Shown here piece by piece: positions 45,055-52,795 of a DNA stretch of 64,000 nt. Each line of letters begins with the position of its first letter. Position 1 is the stretch's first letter. Origin of the DNA: Mucilaginibacter corticis (GTDB taxonomy: Bacteria > Bacteroidota > Bacteroidia > Sphingobacteriales > Sphingobacteriaceae); NCBI RefSeq assembly GCF_007558865.1, contig NZ_VLPK01000001.1, positions 558,001 to 622,000 of the forward strand, read 5' to 3'. Position numbers and translations under genes: made by a program. The notes under the pieces were generated by a model. It was not told the origin of the DNA. It made no database searches and worked only from the letters and a program-made list of their open reading frames with translations.

Positions 45055-45720
45055 ATGACGATCAGTGCGGGTACTCCTTTTACATTATTTAACCAGGATC
45101 TTTTACTATTACCACAACGGGCTATTTACTGGCAACAGGAAAATGCTTTGATTGCTGCTGATGTACATTTGGGCAAAGTGGGCCATTTCAGAAAAGCTGG
45201 CATTGCCGTTCCGCGTGATATGGAGCAGGATGACCTGGCCGTATTATCAGACCTGATCCATGAGTACCGCCCAAAAAAGATCATCTTTCTTGGCGACCTG
45301 TTCCATAGCGATATGAATGCCGATTGGGAATGGTTTGCGCTGTGGCGGCAGCAATTCCCAAAACTGGAGATCATATTGATAAGGGGAAACCATGACATTG
45401 TGCATGATGATCACTATCATCAATTAAATGTGCAATTACACACATCGCTATCAGTAGGGCCATTTATCATGCTGCATCATCCGCAAAGCGAAGAAAAATT
45501 GAACGGGCTTGATGGTTATGTATTTTGCGGGCATATCCACCCCGGTATCAGCCTAAAAGGCAGGGGCCGTCAAAGCTTGACGTTGCCCTGTTTCGCATTT
45601 GGTAAACAGCAGGGCATATTGCCCTCGTTTGGTAAATTTACCGGGCGCGTAGCTATCCGCAGCCTTGAAACCGACCGCATTTTTGCCGTACTGAAAGATA
45701 AAGTAATGGCTATTGATTAA
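45055..45720 (+). CDS. pdeM: PdeM-like metallophosphoesterase (ligase-associated DNA damage response)
   Basis: Calcineurin-like phosphoesterase of 221 aa. Metal ligands are seen in AADVHLGKVGHFRKAGIAVP, IIFLGDLFHSDMN, LIRGNHDIVHDD, LHHPQ and FCGHIHPGI. The combination VGHFRKAGIAVPRD marks the PdeM subfamily, which usually sits with an ATP-dependent DNA ligase and an Lhr-like helicase. None of those partners is in this window. Its 3' end overlaps the opposing TlpA-like gene by 4 bases. Confidence 0.88.
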   Translation: MTISAGTPFTLFNQDLLLLPQRAIYWQQENALIAADVHLGKVGHFRKAGIAVPRDMEQDDLAVLSDLIHEYRPKKIIFLGDLFHSDMNADWEWFALWRQQFPKLEIILIRGNHDIVHDDHYHQLNVQLHTSLSVGPFIMLHHPQSEEKLNGLDGYVFCGHIHPGISLKGRGRQSLTLPCFAFGKQQGILPSFGKFTGRVAIRSLETDRIFAVLKDKVMAID

Positions 45721-46856
45721 TGCTTTTTTAAATAGTCATCAACAGCGGCGGGTACATCAGCAAAATCATTAATGCGGCTTACTATTTTACCGTCGCCATC
45801 TATTAAGTAATAAGAAGGTATGCTTTTAATGCCCCAGGTTGGGCCGTTGGCAGAGTCGTCGCCTTTTAAGTCGGTTATTTGCGGCCAGTCCATTTTATCG
45901 GCAGAAACCGCCGACAACCATTTTTCTTTATCCGTGTCGAAAGATACGCTCACTACCCCAAAACCTTTGTCGCTTAACTGTGATAGCTGGGTAATGATCT
46001 TTTCGTGATTATCGCGGCTTGTACCATCGCTTGAGCGCCAAAAATCAAGCAGAATGATCTTTTTGTGCATGGCTTTAAAGTTGATGTACTTACCGTCGTT
46101 GGTCATTCCATCGATATTAGGTGCCGGGCTGCCGGGTGCAAGTTTTGATAGTTGCTGTAGTTTTTCGTCAAGTTCCTTGCCATCATCACTGCTTTTGGCA
46201 GCGTCGCTAAATTTCTGGAACAATTGATAATAAGCTACCGGGTCATCCTGGTAATCTAATGATTTCATGATGTGTGCAGCTACCTCGTTATCAGGGTATT
46301 TGGCCATGAATGTTTTAAAACCTTCCAGCTCATCAACCTGGTTTGCCTTTAGCTCTTCTTCCTGCAGCTTACTGATGGCACCTATGTCAGACGTTGCTTT
46401 AATATCCTCGCCATTAATACTCTTCATTTTATTATTAATAGAGATCACCTTTTGGCGCGACTGGTGGCGCATAGTATCTATAATAGTATAATACGCGCTC
46501 AATTGAGTTTGTATTTGTGAAGATGAGGTGATGGTTGGATAATCGTTGATCTTTTTCTGATCGATATTAACAGTATAAGTGCCGGGCTCAAGGTACACTT
46601 CTACCTCGCGGTTAGTACCTTTTGTAGCGCTTGACGCAAACAGAAATTTATAATAACCCGAGTATTGTAAAAATTCCTTTACTTTAAATTTACCGCGCTC
46701 AATATCGGTCCTGAAGACGTTTGTATTAGCCTGATCCCTGATAATTACGTTACCAAACGTTACGCCATTTGCAGTGCCTGTTATCTCAATATCACCCTGT
46801 GTTTTCTTACATGAAGCAAATAATAATACAAGTAATACGCAACTGATATATTTCAT
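45717..46856 (-). CDS. TlpA-like lipoprotein with DUF4369 domain and no redox cysteines
   Basis: Lipoprotein of 379 aa (lipobox LFASC, Cys16). An N-terminal DUF4369-type beta domain (about 20-115) is followed by a helical linker and a thioredoxin-like AhpC/TSA domain (about 240-379) with IILLDFWRSSDGTSRDNHEK, GFGVVSVSFDTDKEKW and SIPSYYLIDGDGKIV. The place where TlpA has WCxxC reads RSSDGTSR, so the catalytic cysteines are missing and disulphide chemistry is not possible at that site. The fold-level cis-proline (SIPSYY) is kept. A non-redox binding role is inferred. Confidence 0.85.
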   Translation of the reverse strand: MKYISCVLLVLLFASCKKTQGDIEITGTANGVTFGNVIIRDQANTNVFRTDIERGKFKVKEFLQYSGYYKFLFASSATKGTNREVEVYLEPGTYTVNIDQKKINDYPTITSSSQIQTQLSAYYTIIDTMRHQSRQKVISINNKMKSINGEDIKATSDIGAISKLQEEELKANQVDELEGFKTFMAKYPDNEVAAHIMKSLDYQDDPVAYYQLFQKFSDAAKSSDDGKELDEKLQQLSKLAPGSPAPNIDGMTNDGKYINFKAMHKKIILLDFWRSSDGTSRDNHEKIITQLSQLSDKGFGVVSVSFDTDKEKWLSAVSADKMDWPQITDLKGDDSANGPTWGIKSIPSYYLIDGDGKIVSRINDFADVPAAVDDYLKKH

Positions 46857-47022
46857 ACTAACGCAAATAGATTTTGGTTGCTACTAAAGTAATATAATTA
46901 CTGTTATAAGCAAAACCGGATCCGAATTTACACTTTTAAGCGGGCTAATTTTAGATTGTTTCTAAATAGCCAATTCACTGCTATTTAATATCAAGCATTT
47001 ATATCTTTTGGCTTTTAATAAA

Positions 47023-47030
47023 TACTTTTG
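47023..47030 (+). promoter_or_regulatory. Candidate -7 box (TACTTTTG) for sdhCAB
   Basis: TACTTTTG matches TAnnTTTG and lies 27 bases before the sdhC ATG, in an A+T-rich stretch. A TTTG at 47007-47010 is too close to be a normal -33 element. Confidence 0.5.
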
Positions 47031-47056
47031 CGTAAATATTCATTTATAATAAACCA

Positions 47057-47842
47057 ATGAGCGAAATTAAACAAACCTTTAACTCATCGCTGGGCAAAAA
47101 GCTTATTATGGCTTTAACAGGCTTGTTTTTATGCACCTTTATCATAGTGCATTTGGGCGGCAACCTGTTCCTTTTTAAAGATGATCAGGGTTACGGCTTT
47201 AACGTGTATGCCAATTTTTTGACACATTTTCCGCCGATAGAAGTTATAGCCTATTTACTGTACCTGGCTATTATAGTACACGCCTTTTATGCGCTGATCC
47301 TTACATTAAGCAACAAAAAATCAAGGCCGGTGGCTTACGCGTCGCAGAGCAAATCGCCTGCATCATGGTCGTCAAAAAACATGGGGCTGCTGGGTTCTAT
47401 CCTATTGCTGTTTATTGTGATACACATGGGCGATTTCTGGTATAAATACAAATTTACCGATACCGTAGGTTTTAAAGAATACCGCACCAATGTTTTAACA
47501 AACCAACGTACGGTTGCAGATTTTAAACCTGTTGACCCAACTTTCGAACATTCAGTTACCACCGTAAATGACGAAGAAATTGTACGGGTTAAAGACCTGC
47601 ATGCCAAGGTTGCTACAACCTTTAGCTGCTGGTGGTATGTGCTTATTTATGTAATTGCTATGGTTTCGTTATCATTTCACCTGGTGCATGGTTTCCAGAG
47701 CGCGTTCCAAACCCTGGGCTGGACACACCGCAAATATACCCCGGTAGTTAAATTCATTGGCACCTGGTTTTTCGCGGTCATCATACCATTAGGATTTGCA
47801 TTGATGCCGGTAGTTTATTTTTTTCAAAGTATAAGTAAGTAG
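47057..47842 (+). CDS. sdhC: Succinate dehydrogenase cytochrome b subunit
   Basis: Membrane anchor of 261 aa with five hydrophobic helices, typical of the Bacteroidota/B-type quinone reductases with two haems. GKKLIMALTGLFLCTFIIVH opens the first helix, and histidines in the helices (IIVHLGG, IIVHAFYA, IVIHMGDFW, SFHLVHGFQSAFQTLG) are the likely haem ligands. It receives electrons from SdhB and passes them to menaquinone. The next gene follows after a repeat-bearing gap of 119 bases. Confidence 0.93.
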   Translation: MSEIKQTFNSSLGKKLIMALTGLFLCTFIIVHLGGNLFLFKDDQGYGFNVYANFLTHFPPIEVIAYLLYLAIIVHAFYALILTLSNKKSRPVAYASQSKSPASWSSKNMGLLGSILLLFIVIHMGDFWYKYKFTDTVGFKEYRTNVLTNQRTVADFKPVDPTFEHSVTTVNDEEIVRVKDLHAKVATTFSCWWYVLIYVIAMVSLSFHLVHGFQSAFQTLGWTHRKYTPVVKFIGTWFFAVIIPLGFALMPVVYFFQSISK

Positions 47843-47844
47843 TA

Positions 47845-47950
47845 GAATCAAGAGGTAAGAATCAAGATTCAAGACAAAAAAATTAAAGACATAGGGAAGC
47901 TAAAACCAAGTCAAAATATCTTGACTCCTGGTTCTTGACTCCTGACTCTA
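47845..47950. repeat. Imperfect inverted repeat between sdhC and sdhA
   Basis: The left side (AGAATCAAGAG, AATCAAGATTCAAGA) and the right side (TCTTGACTCCTGG, TTCTTGACTCCTGACTCT) are made of repeated GAATCAAG/CTTGACTC words and are roughly complementary. It has the look of an interspersed element placed inside the operon and may affect relative expression of sdhC and sdhA. Confidence 0.65.
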
Positions 47951-47961
47951 AAATAAAAAAT

Positions 47962-49896
47962 ATGAGTTTAGATGCTAAAATTCCGCAGGGCCCATTAGCC
48001 GAAAAATGGAGCAAGCATAAATTTAACTTAAAGCTGGTTAACCCTGCCAATAAGCGTAAATACGACGTAATAGTTGTAGGTACCGGTTTAGCGGGCGCAT
48101 CAGCAGCAGCATCGCTGGCCGAGTTGGGTTATAATGTAAAAGCATTTTGTTTCCAGGATAGTCCGCGCCGCGCGCACTCTATTGCTGCGCAGGGTGGTAT
48201 CAATGCAGCAAAAAATTATCAGAACGACGGCGACAGCGTTTACCGCCTGTTTTATGATACCATTAAAGGTGGTGATTACCGTGCCCGCGAAGGAAACGTT
48301 TACCGTTTGGCAGAAGTGTCTGTAAATATTATTGACCAGTGCGTTGCACAGGGCGTACCATTTGCCCGCGAATACGGCGGCTTGCTGGATAACCGTTCGT
48401 TCGGTGGTTCGCAGGTGTCGCGTACGTTTTACGCGAGGGGACAAACAGGACAACAATTATTGTTAGGTGCCTACTCGGCACTGAACCGCCAGATCCACAA
48501 AGGCAAGGTAAAAATGTATACCCGGTCTGAAATGTTGGACGTGGTTACTATCGACGGCCATGCAAAAGGCATCATTACCCGTAACCTGGTTACAGGCGAG
48601 ATTGATACACACAGCGGCCACGCGGTGTTATTATGTACAGGTGGTTATGGTAACGTATTCTATTTGTCTACAAACGCCATCGGATCAAACGTTACTGCCG
48701 CCTGGCGCGCGCACAAACGCGGTGCATTTTTTGCCAACCCATGCTATACCCAGATCCACCCAACCTGTATCCCGGTAAGCGGCGATCACCAGTCTAAGCT
48801 AACCCTGATGTCTGAATCGTTACGTAACGACGGACGTGTTTGGGCGCCAAAAACTGTTGAGGTAGCGGCAAAACTGCGTAAAAAAGAATTAACTGCCGAC
48901 CAGGTAAAAGAAGAAGACCGCGATTACTTTTTAGAGAGAAAATATCCATCATTCGGTAACCTTGTTCCGCGCGACGTTGCATCACGTAACGCTAAAGAAA
49001 TGGCTGATGAAGGCCGTGGTGTAGGCACATCGGGCTTTGCCGTTTTCCTTGACTTTGCCGACGCAATAAAACGCCTTGGACAGGAAGCAGTAGCTGCCAA
49101 ATACGGTAACCTGTTTGATATGTATTACCAGATCACTAATGAGGATCCGTACAAACAACCTATGCGTATTTACCCTGCCGTACACTATACCATGGGCGGC
49201 CTTTGGGTTGACTATAACTTAAGCACCAACGTACCGGGGCTCTATGCTTTGGGCGAATGTAATTTCTCTGACCACGGCGCAAACCGCCTAGGTGCCTCGG
49301 CATTGATGCAGGGATTGTCTGACGGTTATTTTGTGATACCATATACATTAGGCGACTATTTAGCTACCATCGGCCCAAAACCGGTTGATGCCAACCATCC
49401 TGCTTTTGCACAAACTAAAAAGGATGTAACCGACCGCATTGCTAAGCTGCTTGCGCTGAAAGGTACCAAAACAGTAAACGAATATCACCGCGATCTTGGT
49501 CATATTATGTGGGAATACTGCGGCATGGCGCGTACTGAAGAAGGCTTGACCAAAGCTAAAGGCATGATCCAGGCCCTGCGTGCCGACTTCTGGAAGAACG
49601 CTATTGTGATAGGCGCTAACGAAGAAGTAAACGCGTCGCTTGAAAGAGCCGGCCGTGTTGCGGACTTCCTTGAACTGGGCGAGTTAATGGTTGATGATGC
49701 CCAGATGCGTAAAGAATCATGCGGCGGCCACTTCCGTTTAGAATCGCAGACCGAAGAAGGTGAAGCCCTGCGTAACGATGATGTATTTGCGTTTGTAGGT
49801 GCATGGGAATATAAAGGCGACAATCAGCCTGAAGAATTACATAAAGAGACATTAGAATTTGAATTTGTTCACCTAACACAAAGGAGCTACAAATAA
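47962..49896 (+). CDS. sdhA: Succinate dehydrogenase/fumarate reductase flavoprotein subunit
   Basis: Flavoprotein of 644 aa from the ATG at 47962; a TTG 27 bases upstream lies inside the repeat and is unlikely. FAD binding is seen in [20 protein letters not shown], the covalent-FAD histidine in [17 protein letters not shown], and the catalytic and substrate residues in [22 protein letters not shown] and the Arg/His-rich region near residue 270. It oxidises succinate to fumarate on the cytosolic side. It overlaps sdhB by one base. Confidence 0.95.
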   Translation: MSLDAKIPQGPLAEKWSKHKFNLKLVNPANKRKYDVIVVGTGLAGASAAASLAELGYNVKAFCFQDSPRRAHSIAAQGGINAAKNYQNDGDSVYRLFYDTIKGGDYRAREGNVYRLAEVSVNIIDQCVAQGVPFAREYGGLLDNRSFGGSQVSRTFYARGQTGQQLLLGAYSALNRQIHKGKVKMYTRSEMLDVVTIDGHAKGIITRNLVTGEIDTHSGHAVLLCTGGYGNVFYLSTNAIGSNVTAAWRAHKRGAFFANPCYTQIHPTCIPVSGDHQSKLTLMSESLRNDGRVWAPKTVEVAAKLRKKELTADQVKEEDRDYFLERKYPSFGNLVPRDVASRNAKEMADEGRGVGTSGFAVFLDFADAIKRLGQEAVAAKYGNLFDMYYQITNEDPYKQPMRIYPAVHYTMGGLWVDYNLSTNVPGLYALGECNFSDHGANRLGASALMQGLSDGYFVIPYTLGDYLATIGPKPVDANHPAFAQTKKDVTDRIAKLLALKGTKTVNEYHRDLGHIMWEYCGMARTEEGLTKAKGMIQALRADFWKNAIVIGANEEVNASLERAGRVADFLELGELMVDDAQMRKESCGGHFRLESQTEEGEALRNDDVFAFVGAWEYKGDNQPEELHKETLEFEFVHLTQRSYK

Positions 49897-50687
49897 TGAG
49901 TGGTAATATGAATTTAACCCTGAAAGTTTGGCGTCAAAAAGATGCTAACAGTTCAGGTAAAATGGTAAGCTATAAGGCCGAGAATATCTCGCCTGATATG
50001 TCTTTCCTTGAAATGCTGGACGTGGTGAACGAGAGCCTGATCCATAAAGGTGATGAGCCCATACATTTTGACCATGATTGCCGCGAAGGTATCTGCGGTA
50101 TGTGTTCATTATATATTAACGGGCGCCCGCATGGCCCTAAACGTGCCATCACTACCTGCCAGCTGCACATGCGCAGCTTTCATGACGGCGAAACCATCAC
50201 CATAGAGCCATGGCGCGCGGCAGCTTTCCCGGTAATAAAAGATCTGGCGGTTGATCGCTCGGCGTTCGACAGGATCCAACAGGCGGGTGGCTATGTGTCG
50301 GTAAATACCGGTGGCGTGCCTGATGCAAACATCATCCCTATCCCTAAGGTTATTGCCGACGAAGCTTTCAACTCGGCCACCTGTATAGGTTGCGGTGCTT
50401 GCGTGGCGGCTTGTAAAAACGCTTCGGCAATGCTATTTGTATCAGCCAAGGTATCACAATTGGGTATGTTGCCACAGGGACAGCCTGAGCGCTGGAGCCG
50501 CGTGCAAAGCATGGTAGCCCAAATGGACGAAGAAGGTTTTGGTAACTGCACCAACACCGGCGCATGCGAGGCCGAATGCCCTAAAGAAATTACGCTGACC
50601 AACATCAGCCGTATGAATAATGATTTTTTTAGTGCAAAATTATTCCGCGAAGAAAAGGTACATGACCACAGTGGCGGCGGCGAATAG
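49896..50687 (+). CDS. sdhB: Succinate dehydrogenase iron-sulfur subunit
   Basis: Iron-sulfur subunit of 263 aa. The [2Fe-2S] ligands are in [12 protein letters not shown] with a later CQLH, the [4Fe-4S] ligands in [11 protein letters not shown], and the [3Fe-4S]/further set in [13 protein letters not shown] good Shine-Dalgarno AAGGAG (49881-49886) lies 9 bases before the ATG inside the end of sdhA, unusual for this phylum where such sites are weak. The C-terminus ends DHSGGGE; a degenerate copy of this 3' end lies 1.2 kb downstream. Confidence 0.95.
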   Translation: MSGNMNLTLKVWRQKDANSSGKMVSYKAENISPDMSFLEMLDVVNESLIHKGDEPIHFDHDCREGICGMCSLYINGRPHGPKRAITTCQLHMRSFHDGETITIEPWRAAAFPVIKDLAVDRSAFDRIQQAGGYVSVNTGGVPDANIIPIPKVIADEAFNSATCIGCGACVAACKNASAMLFVSAKVSQLGMLPQGQPERWSRVQSMVAQMDEEGFGNCTNTGACEAECPKEITLTNISRMNNDFFSAKLFREEKVHDHSGGGE

Positions 50688-50693
50688 TTTGTC

Positions 50694-50915
50694 ATGACCA
50701 AAGTATATTTATTATACCATACACATTTTGACAAGAGGCTTATCAGCGGCGAGGATGTTAAACTGATAGGTGTATATAGTTCGGAAGAAAAGGCAAAAGC
50801 AGCGCAAGCAAGAACAGAAACGCTCCCAGGATTTAAAGACGCAAAAGCAGGCTTTGAAATAACTATCAATATCATTGATAAAGACGAATGGACAAGCGGT
50901 TTTATAACTGCATAA
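50694..50915 (+). CDS. Small DUF7336-like protein
   Basis: Protein of 73 aa with the pattern VYLLYHTHFDKR, DVKLIGVYSSEEKAKAAQAR and LPGFKDAKAGFEI, ending DKDEWTSGFIT. Proteins of this shape (DUF7336) are common single-domain proteins of unknown role. It starts 6 bases after sdhB, so it is co-transcribed with the sdh operon, and is followed by the operon terminator. A function in respiration is not implied by anything but position. Confidence 0.7.
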   Translation: MTKVYLLYHTHFDKRLISGEDVKLIGVYSSEEKAKAAQARTETLPGFKDAKAGFEITINIIDKDEWTSGFITA

Positions 50916-50940
50916 CGATAATTAACTTACAACAATTGTA

Positions 50941-50974
50941 AAAGGCTTGGGAATAATCCCGGGCCTTTTTGTTT
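50941..50974 (+). terminator. Rho-independent terminator of the sdh operon
   Basis: AAAGGCTTGGGA pairs with TCCCGGGCCTTT around an ATAA loop (12 pairs with two G-T wobbles) and is followed by TTGTTT. A diverged copy of this hairpin, with the preceding ACTTACAACA, occurs at 51958-52006. Confidence 0.85.
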
Positions 50975-50993
50975 GACGGGTGTAAAGCCATTT

Positions 50994-51135
50994 GCCCGTA
51001 GTAAAAAACATCACTTTTCAGGTATCATGCCTTTTACCGGTAGTAAAAAAGGCCGCTTTTCGGGTATCGGGCATTATGCCGGTAGTAAAAAGTGGCATTT
51101 TTCGGGTATCAGGCCTTATACCGGTAGTAATGTTT
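50994..51135. repeat. 42-bp tandem repeat, three full units plus a partial
   Basis: GTAGTAA anchors recur at 50998, 51040, 51082 and 51124, exactly 42 bases apart. Each unit includes CCGGTAGTAAAAA and TTTTCGGGTATC. Because 42 is a multiple of three, a plus-strand frame stays open with a 14-residue period (PVVK...FRVSG), but changes between units do not favour third codon positions, so I read it as noncoding. Confidence 0.85.
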
Positions 51136-51278
51136 CGATTTAACATATTGACAATCAATGCATTAAATAAAATCCTTCAAAGAACTAAGCAAAAAGATAT
51201 TTGAAATAATTGTGTTGATTTGCGCGCAGAATGCGAGCGCCGGGTGTATTCAAAGATACGAAAATTTGGAGAGAGGGG

Positions 51279-51301
51279 CAAGTAAGGGTGTAAGCAATTG
51301 T
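51279..51301. repeat. 23-base direct repeat, left copy
   Basis: CAAGTAAGGGTGTAAGCAATTGT is identical to 52069-52091 except that the sequence is written here only in part: both begin CAAGTAAGGG and end GCAATTGT. The two copies bracket the toxin-antitoxin genes and the sdhB remnant. Confidence 0.85.
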
Positions 51302-51335
51302 AAATTACTATGCCCGGGGATGGTCTTCAGCCTTT

Positions 51336-51632
51336 TTAATATACATCATCGTGAGTACCGATGTCTAATAATACTATATTTTCGATACTGCTATCATTAA
51401 GGTCCTTTTCAATAACAAAGATTATACGGCAATCATAACCGCATGAACATGCCAGGTAGGCAGCTAATTTCCCGCTTAATTTATGCGTTCGCAAAGCCGG
51501 GTCATAAGCATCCTTTTGTAATTTGATTAACGCTTTCGCGATAGATGCTTTTAGTGACTTATTCTTATTGGTGAACTTTTGATAGGATTTTTCAAACGTT
51601 TTTGATAAAACCAATTTCCGCTCTGAAGGCAT
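51336..51632 (-). CDS. RelE/YafQ-family mRNA interferase toxin
   Basis: Protein of 98 aa with the ParE/RelE fold pattern: LVLSKTFEKSYQKFTNKNKS at the N-terminus, LKASIAKALIKLQKD, LRTHKLSGKLAAYLACSC and the C-terminal CRIIFVIEKD...IVLLDIGTHDDVY. YafQ-like toxins cut mRNA on the ribosome. The basic N-terminal helix, LSGKL and the C-terminal GTHDxVY are the expected active-region features. It lies 7 bases after the antitoxin gene. Confidence 0.87.
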   Translation of the reverse strand: MPSERKLVLSKTFEKSYQKFTNKNKSLKASIAKALIKLQKDAYDPALRTHKLSGKLAAYLACSCGYDCRIIFVIEKDLNDSSIENIVLLDIGTHDDVY

Positions 51633-51639
51633 GGCGTGG

Positions 51640-51849
51640 TTACAGCGAGTTTAGTTTTTTAACCACTTCATCAGCTGTTAAAGGTTGTAGTTTTCCTGCT
51701 TGATACTCCTTTAAAGTTTGACTGGCCGTTTTAGCCATTTTATTACGACGAGCTTCAACCTGTCTTTTTTGTAATATCTCCAGCAAAATCTCTCTCGACT
51801 TAAAGTCAAGTTCCATAACGCTCTCTAAAGCAGAATCTATAGTTGTCAT
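51640..51849 (-). CDS. Antitoxin partner of the RelE/YafQ toxin
   Basis: Short acidic-to-neutral protein of 69 aa: MTTIDSALESVMELDFKSRE, then EILQKRQVEARRNKMAKTA and a C-terminal LQPLTADEVVKKLNSL, the region expected to wrap the toxin. Its place first in the pair and the 7-base spacing fit a type II module. The N-terminal helix would bind the operator; the candidate -7 box lies 18 bases upstream. Confidence 0.82.
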   Translation of the reverse strand: MTTIDSALESVMELDFKSREILLEILQKRQVEARRNKMAKTASQTLKEYQAGKLQPLTADEVVKKLNSL

Positions 51850-51866
51850 TTTTCGCGATTGTTATT

Positions 51867-51874
51867 CAAAAATA
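51867..51874 (-). promoter_or_regulatory. Candidate -7 box (TATTTTTG) of the toxin-antitoxin operon
   Basis: TATTTTTG fits TAnnTTTG, 17 bases before the antitoxin ATG on the minus strand. The upstream DNA runs directly into the sdhB-like remnant. Confidence 0.45.
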
Positions 51875-51900
51875 CACAATAAATATAAAAGTGCATTTTT

Positions 51901-52006
51901 AACTTCGAACTATTCTGCAAAGAAAGGGCATTTGACCGCAGCGGTGGCGGCGAATAATACTTACAACAGTTGTGGAAGGTGTGGGTGATCCGAGACTTTT
52001 GTTTTT
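51901..52006 (+). pseudogene. Degenerate copy of the sdhB 3' end and its terminator
   Basis: Read in the sdhB frame, 51901-51957 gives NFELFCKERAFDRSGGGE and a stop, against [18 protein letters not shown] and a stop at 50631-50687: same length, LF, E, D and SGGGE in register. After the stop, TACTTACAACAGTTGTGG...CTTTTGTTTTTT follows the pattern of the sdh terminator region (50926-50975) but without the 73-codon gene that lies between them in the real operon. It has no upstream remainder of sdhB. Confidence 0.7.
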
Positions 52007-52068
52007 TACTGTAGTTGCAAACTACCGGCATAGTCATCCGAAGTTATAAACTTCGAACAGCGGAGAGA

Positions 52069-52091
52069 CAAGTAAGGGTGTAAGCAATTGT
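52069..52091. repeat. 23-base direct repeat, right copy
   Basis: Identical to 51279-51301. It is preceded and followed by short GTAGTTATAAACTTCGGACAG-like words that recur at 52099 and, inverted, at 52478-52504. Confidence 0.85.
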
Positions 52092-52133
52092 TTTACTGTA
52101 GTTATAAACTTCGGACAGCAGTATAAATAAAAT

Positions 52134-52141
52134 TATTTTTG
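52134..52141 (+). promoter_or_regulatory. Candidate -7 box (TATTTTTG) for the 92-residue hypothetical gene
   Basis: TATTTTTG matches TAnnTTTG and lies 12 bases before the ATG at 52154. The region between holds only A-rich sequence. Confidence 0.45.
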
Positions 52142-52153
52142 TAAAAAAAAGAA

Positions 52154-52432
52154 ATGATACTTGAAGATTTAATAAAGGTTATTGATGATGTTGACGACAA
52201 ATTTGTTATTTTTCAAAAGAGTGAGCTATCTATCAATTCTGAAATAGCCTTATTTGAAGGAGAAGATAGCGCCAACGTATCGATACAAAAAAATAATATC
52301 AATTATTTGTATTTATTGGAGGTTGACATAGTTAAAGAATTTTTAGATGGTTGGCTTAAAAGGATAGATATTAAACCTAGCGCTCAAGAAATTGCTTTGA
52401 GAGTCTTTCAGTATGCAATAAATGATGCATAG
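52154..52432 (+). CDS. Hypothetical acidic protein
   Basis: Unrecognised protein of 92 aa, acidic, with no signal peptide or membrane segment. It is compact and mixed alpha/beta by eye: MILEDLIKVIDDVDDKFVIF at the start, then KNNINYLYLLEVDIVKEFLD and IALRVFQYAINDA at the C-terminus. It has its own candidate -7 box and a palindrome after the stop. The codon use is more A+T rich than the sdh genes, in keeping with a recently arrived patch. Confidence 0.6.
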   Translation: MILEDLIKVIDDVDDKFVIFQKSELSINSEIALFEGEDSANVSIQKNNINYLYLLEVDIVKEFLDGWLKRIDIKPSAQEIALRVFQYAINDA

Positions 52433-52477
52433 CGGTTGTGGTGAGATGTAGCATTAAATAAGCTTCAAACTTACCCG

Positions 52478-52504
52478 CTGTCCGAAATTTATAACTTCGG
52501 ACAG
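52478..52504. terminator. Hairpin after the 92-residue gene
   Basis: CTGTCCGAA (52478-52486) pairs with TTCGGACAG (52496-52504) around a 9-base loop. The arm word also appears at 52110-52118, so it is one member of a local repeat family; there is no T-run, so terminator function is only possible. Confidence 0.45.
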
Positions 52505-52515
52505 TGGTAGCCTTA

Positions 52516-52764
52516 TCAACTACCCTGAAAATCTTCAAAATCTTCAAAGGTAAACTCCCCGTTATCTTCCTGCATCCGGCCGGCGTTGAAAGCCAGTTCT
52601 TCTAAGTTTGCGGTCATATTGGTAATAACCTGCGCCAGGTTTTCAATTTCGTTATCAAAATTGGTGTCGCCTTCGTTTTGGAACGCAATTACAATGTTGT
52701 TTTTTAGCAGGTGTAGTGCTTCTTTTATCAGGTCCTTAATATCGGTTTGTTCCATAGTTGCCAT
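52516..52764 (-). CDS. Hypothetical small helical protein
   Basis: Unrecognised protein of 82 aa, with a likely alternative start at the second Met (position 52755). It is very acidic and helical (DIKDLIKEALHLLKNN, IENLAQVITNMTANLEELAF) with an acid-rich C-terminus (EFTFEDFEDF). It lacks signal or membrane segments. The gene lies 31 bases after a methyltransferase gene and may share its transcript. Confidence 0.6.
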   Translation of the reverse strand: MATMEQTDIKDLIKEALHLLKNNIVIAFQNEGDTNFDNEIENLAQVITNMTANLEELAFNAGRMQEDNGEFTFEDFEDFQGS

Positions 52765-52795
52765 TAAATGTACGGCAAAGATCGCTGTTTAATCC

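Noticed and set aside
50291..50875. 194-codon minus-strand frame
   Set aside because: It lies opposite sdhB and the DUF7336-like gene, both clearly coding on the plus strand.
50994..51135. Possible CRISPR array
   Set aside because: The units are contiguous 42-base copies without unique spacers, and no cas gene is present.
50992..51204. Plus-strand open frame with 14-residue repeats (PVVK...FRVSG) from the 42-bp array
   Set aside because: It begins with TTG, has no ribosome site, and differences between units are not concentrated at third codon positions, so openness follows from the 42-base period.
51846..52037. Minus-strand 63-codon frame upstream of the antitoxin
   Set aside because: It runs across the sdhB-like remnant, the -7 box and local palindromes, and the translation has no protein-like pattern.
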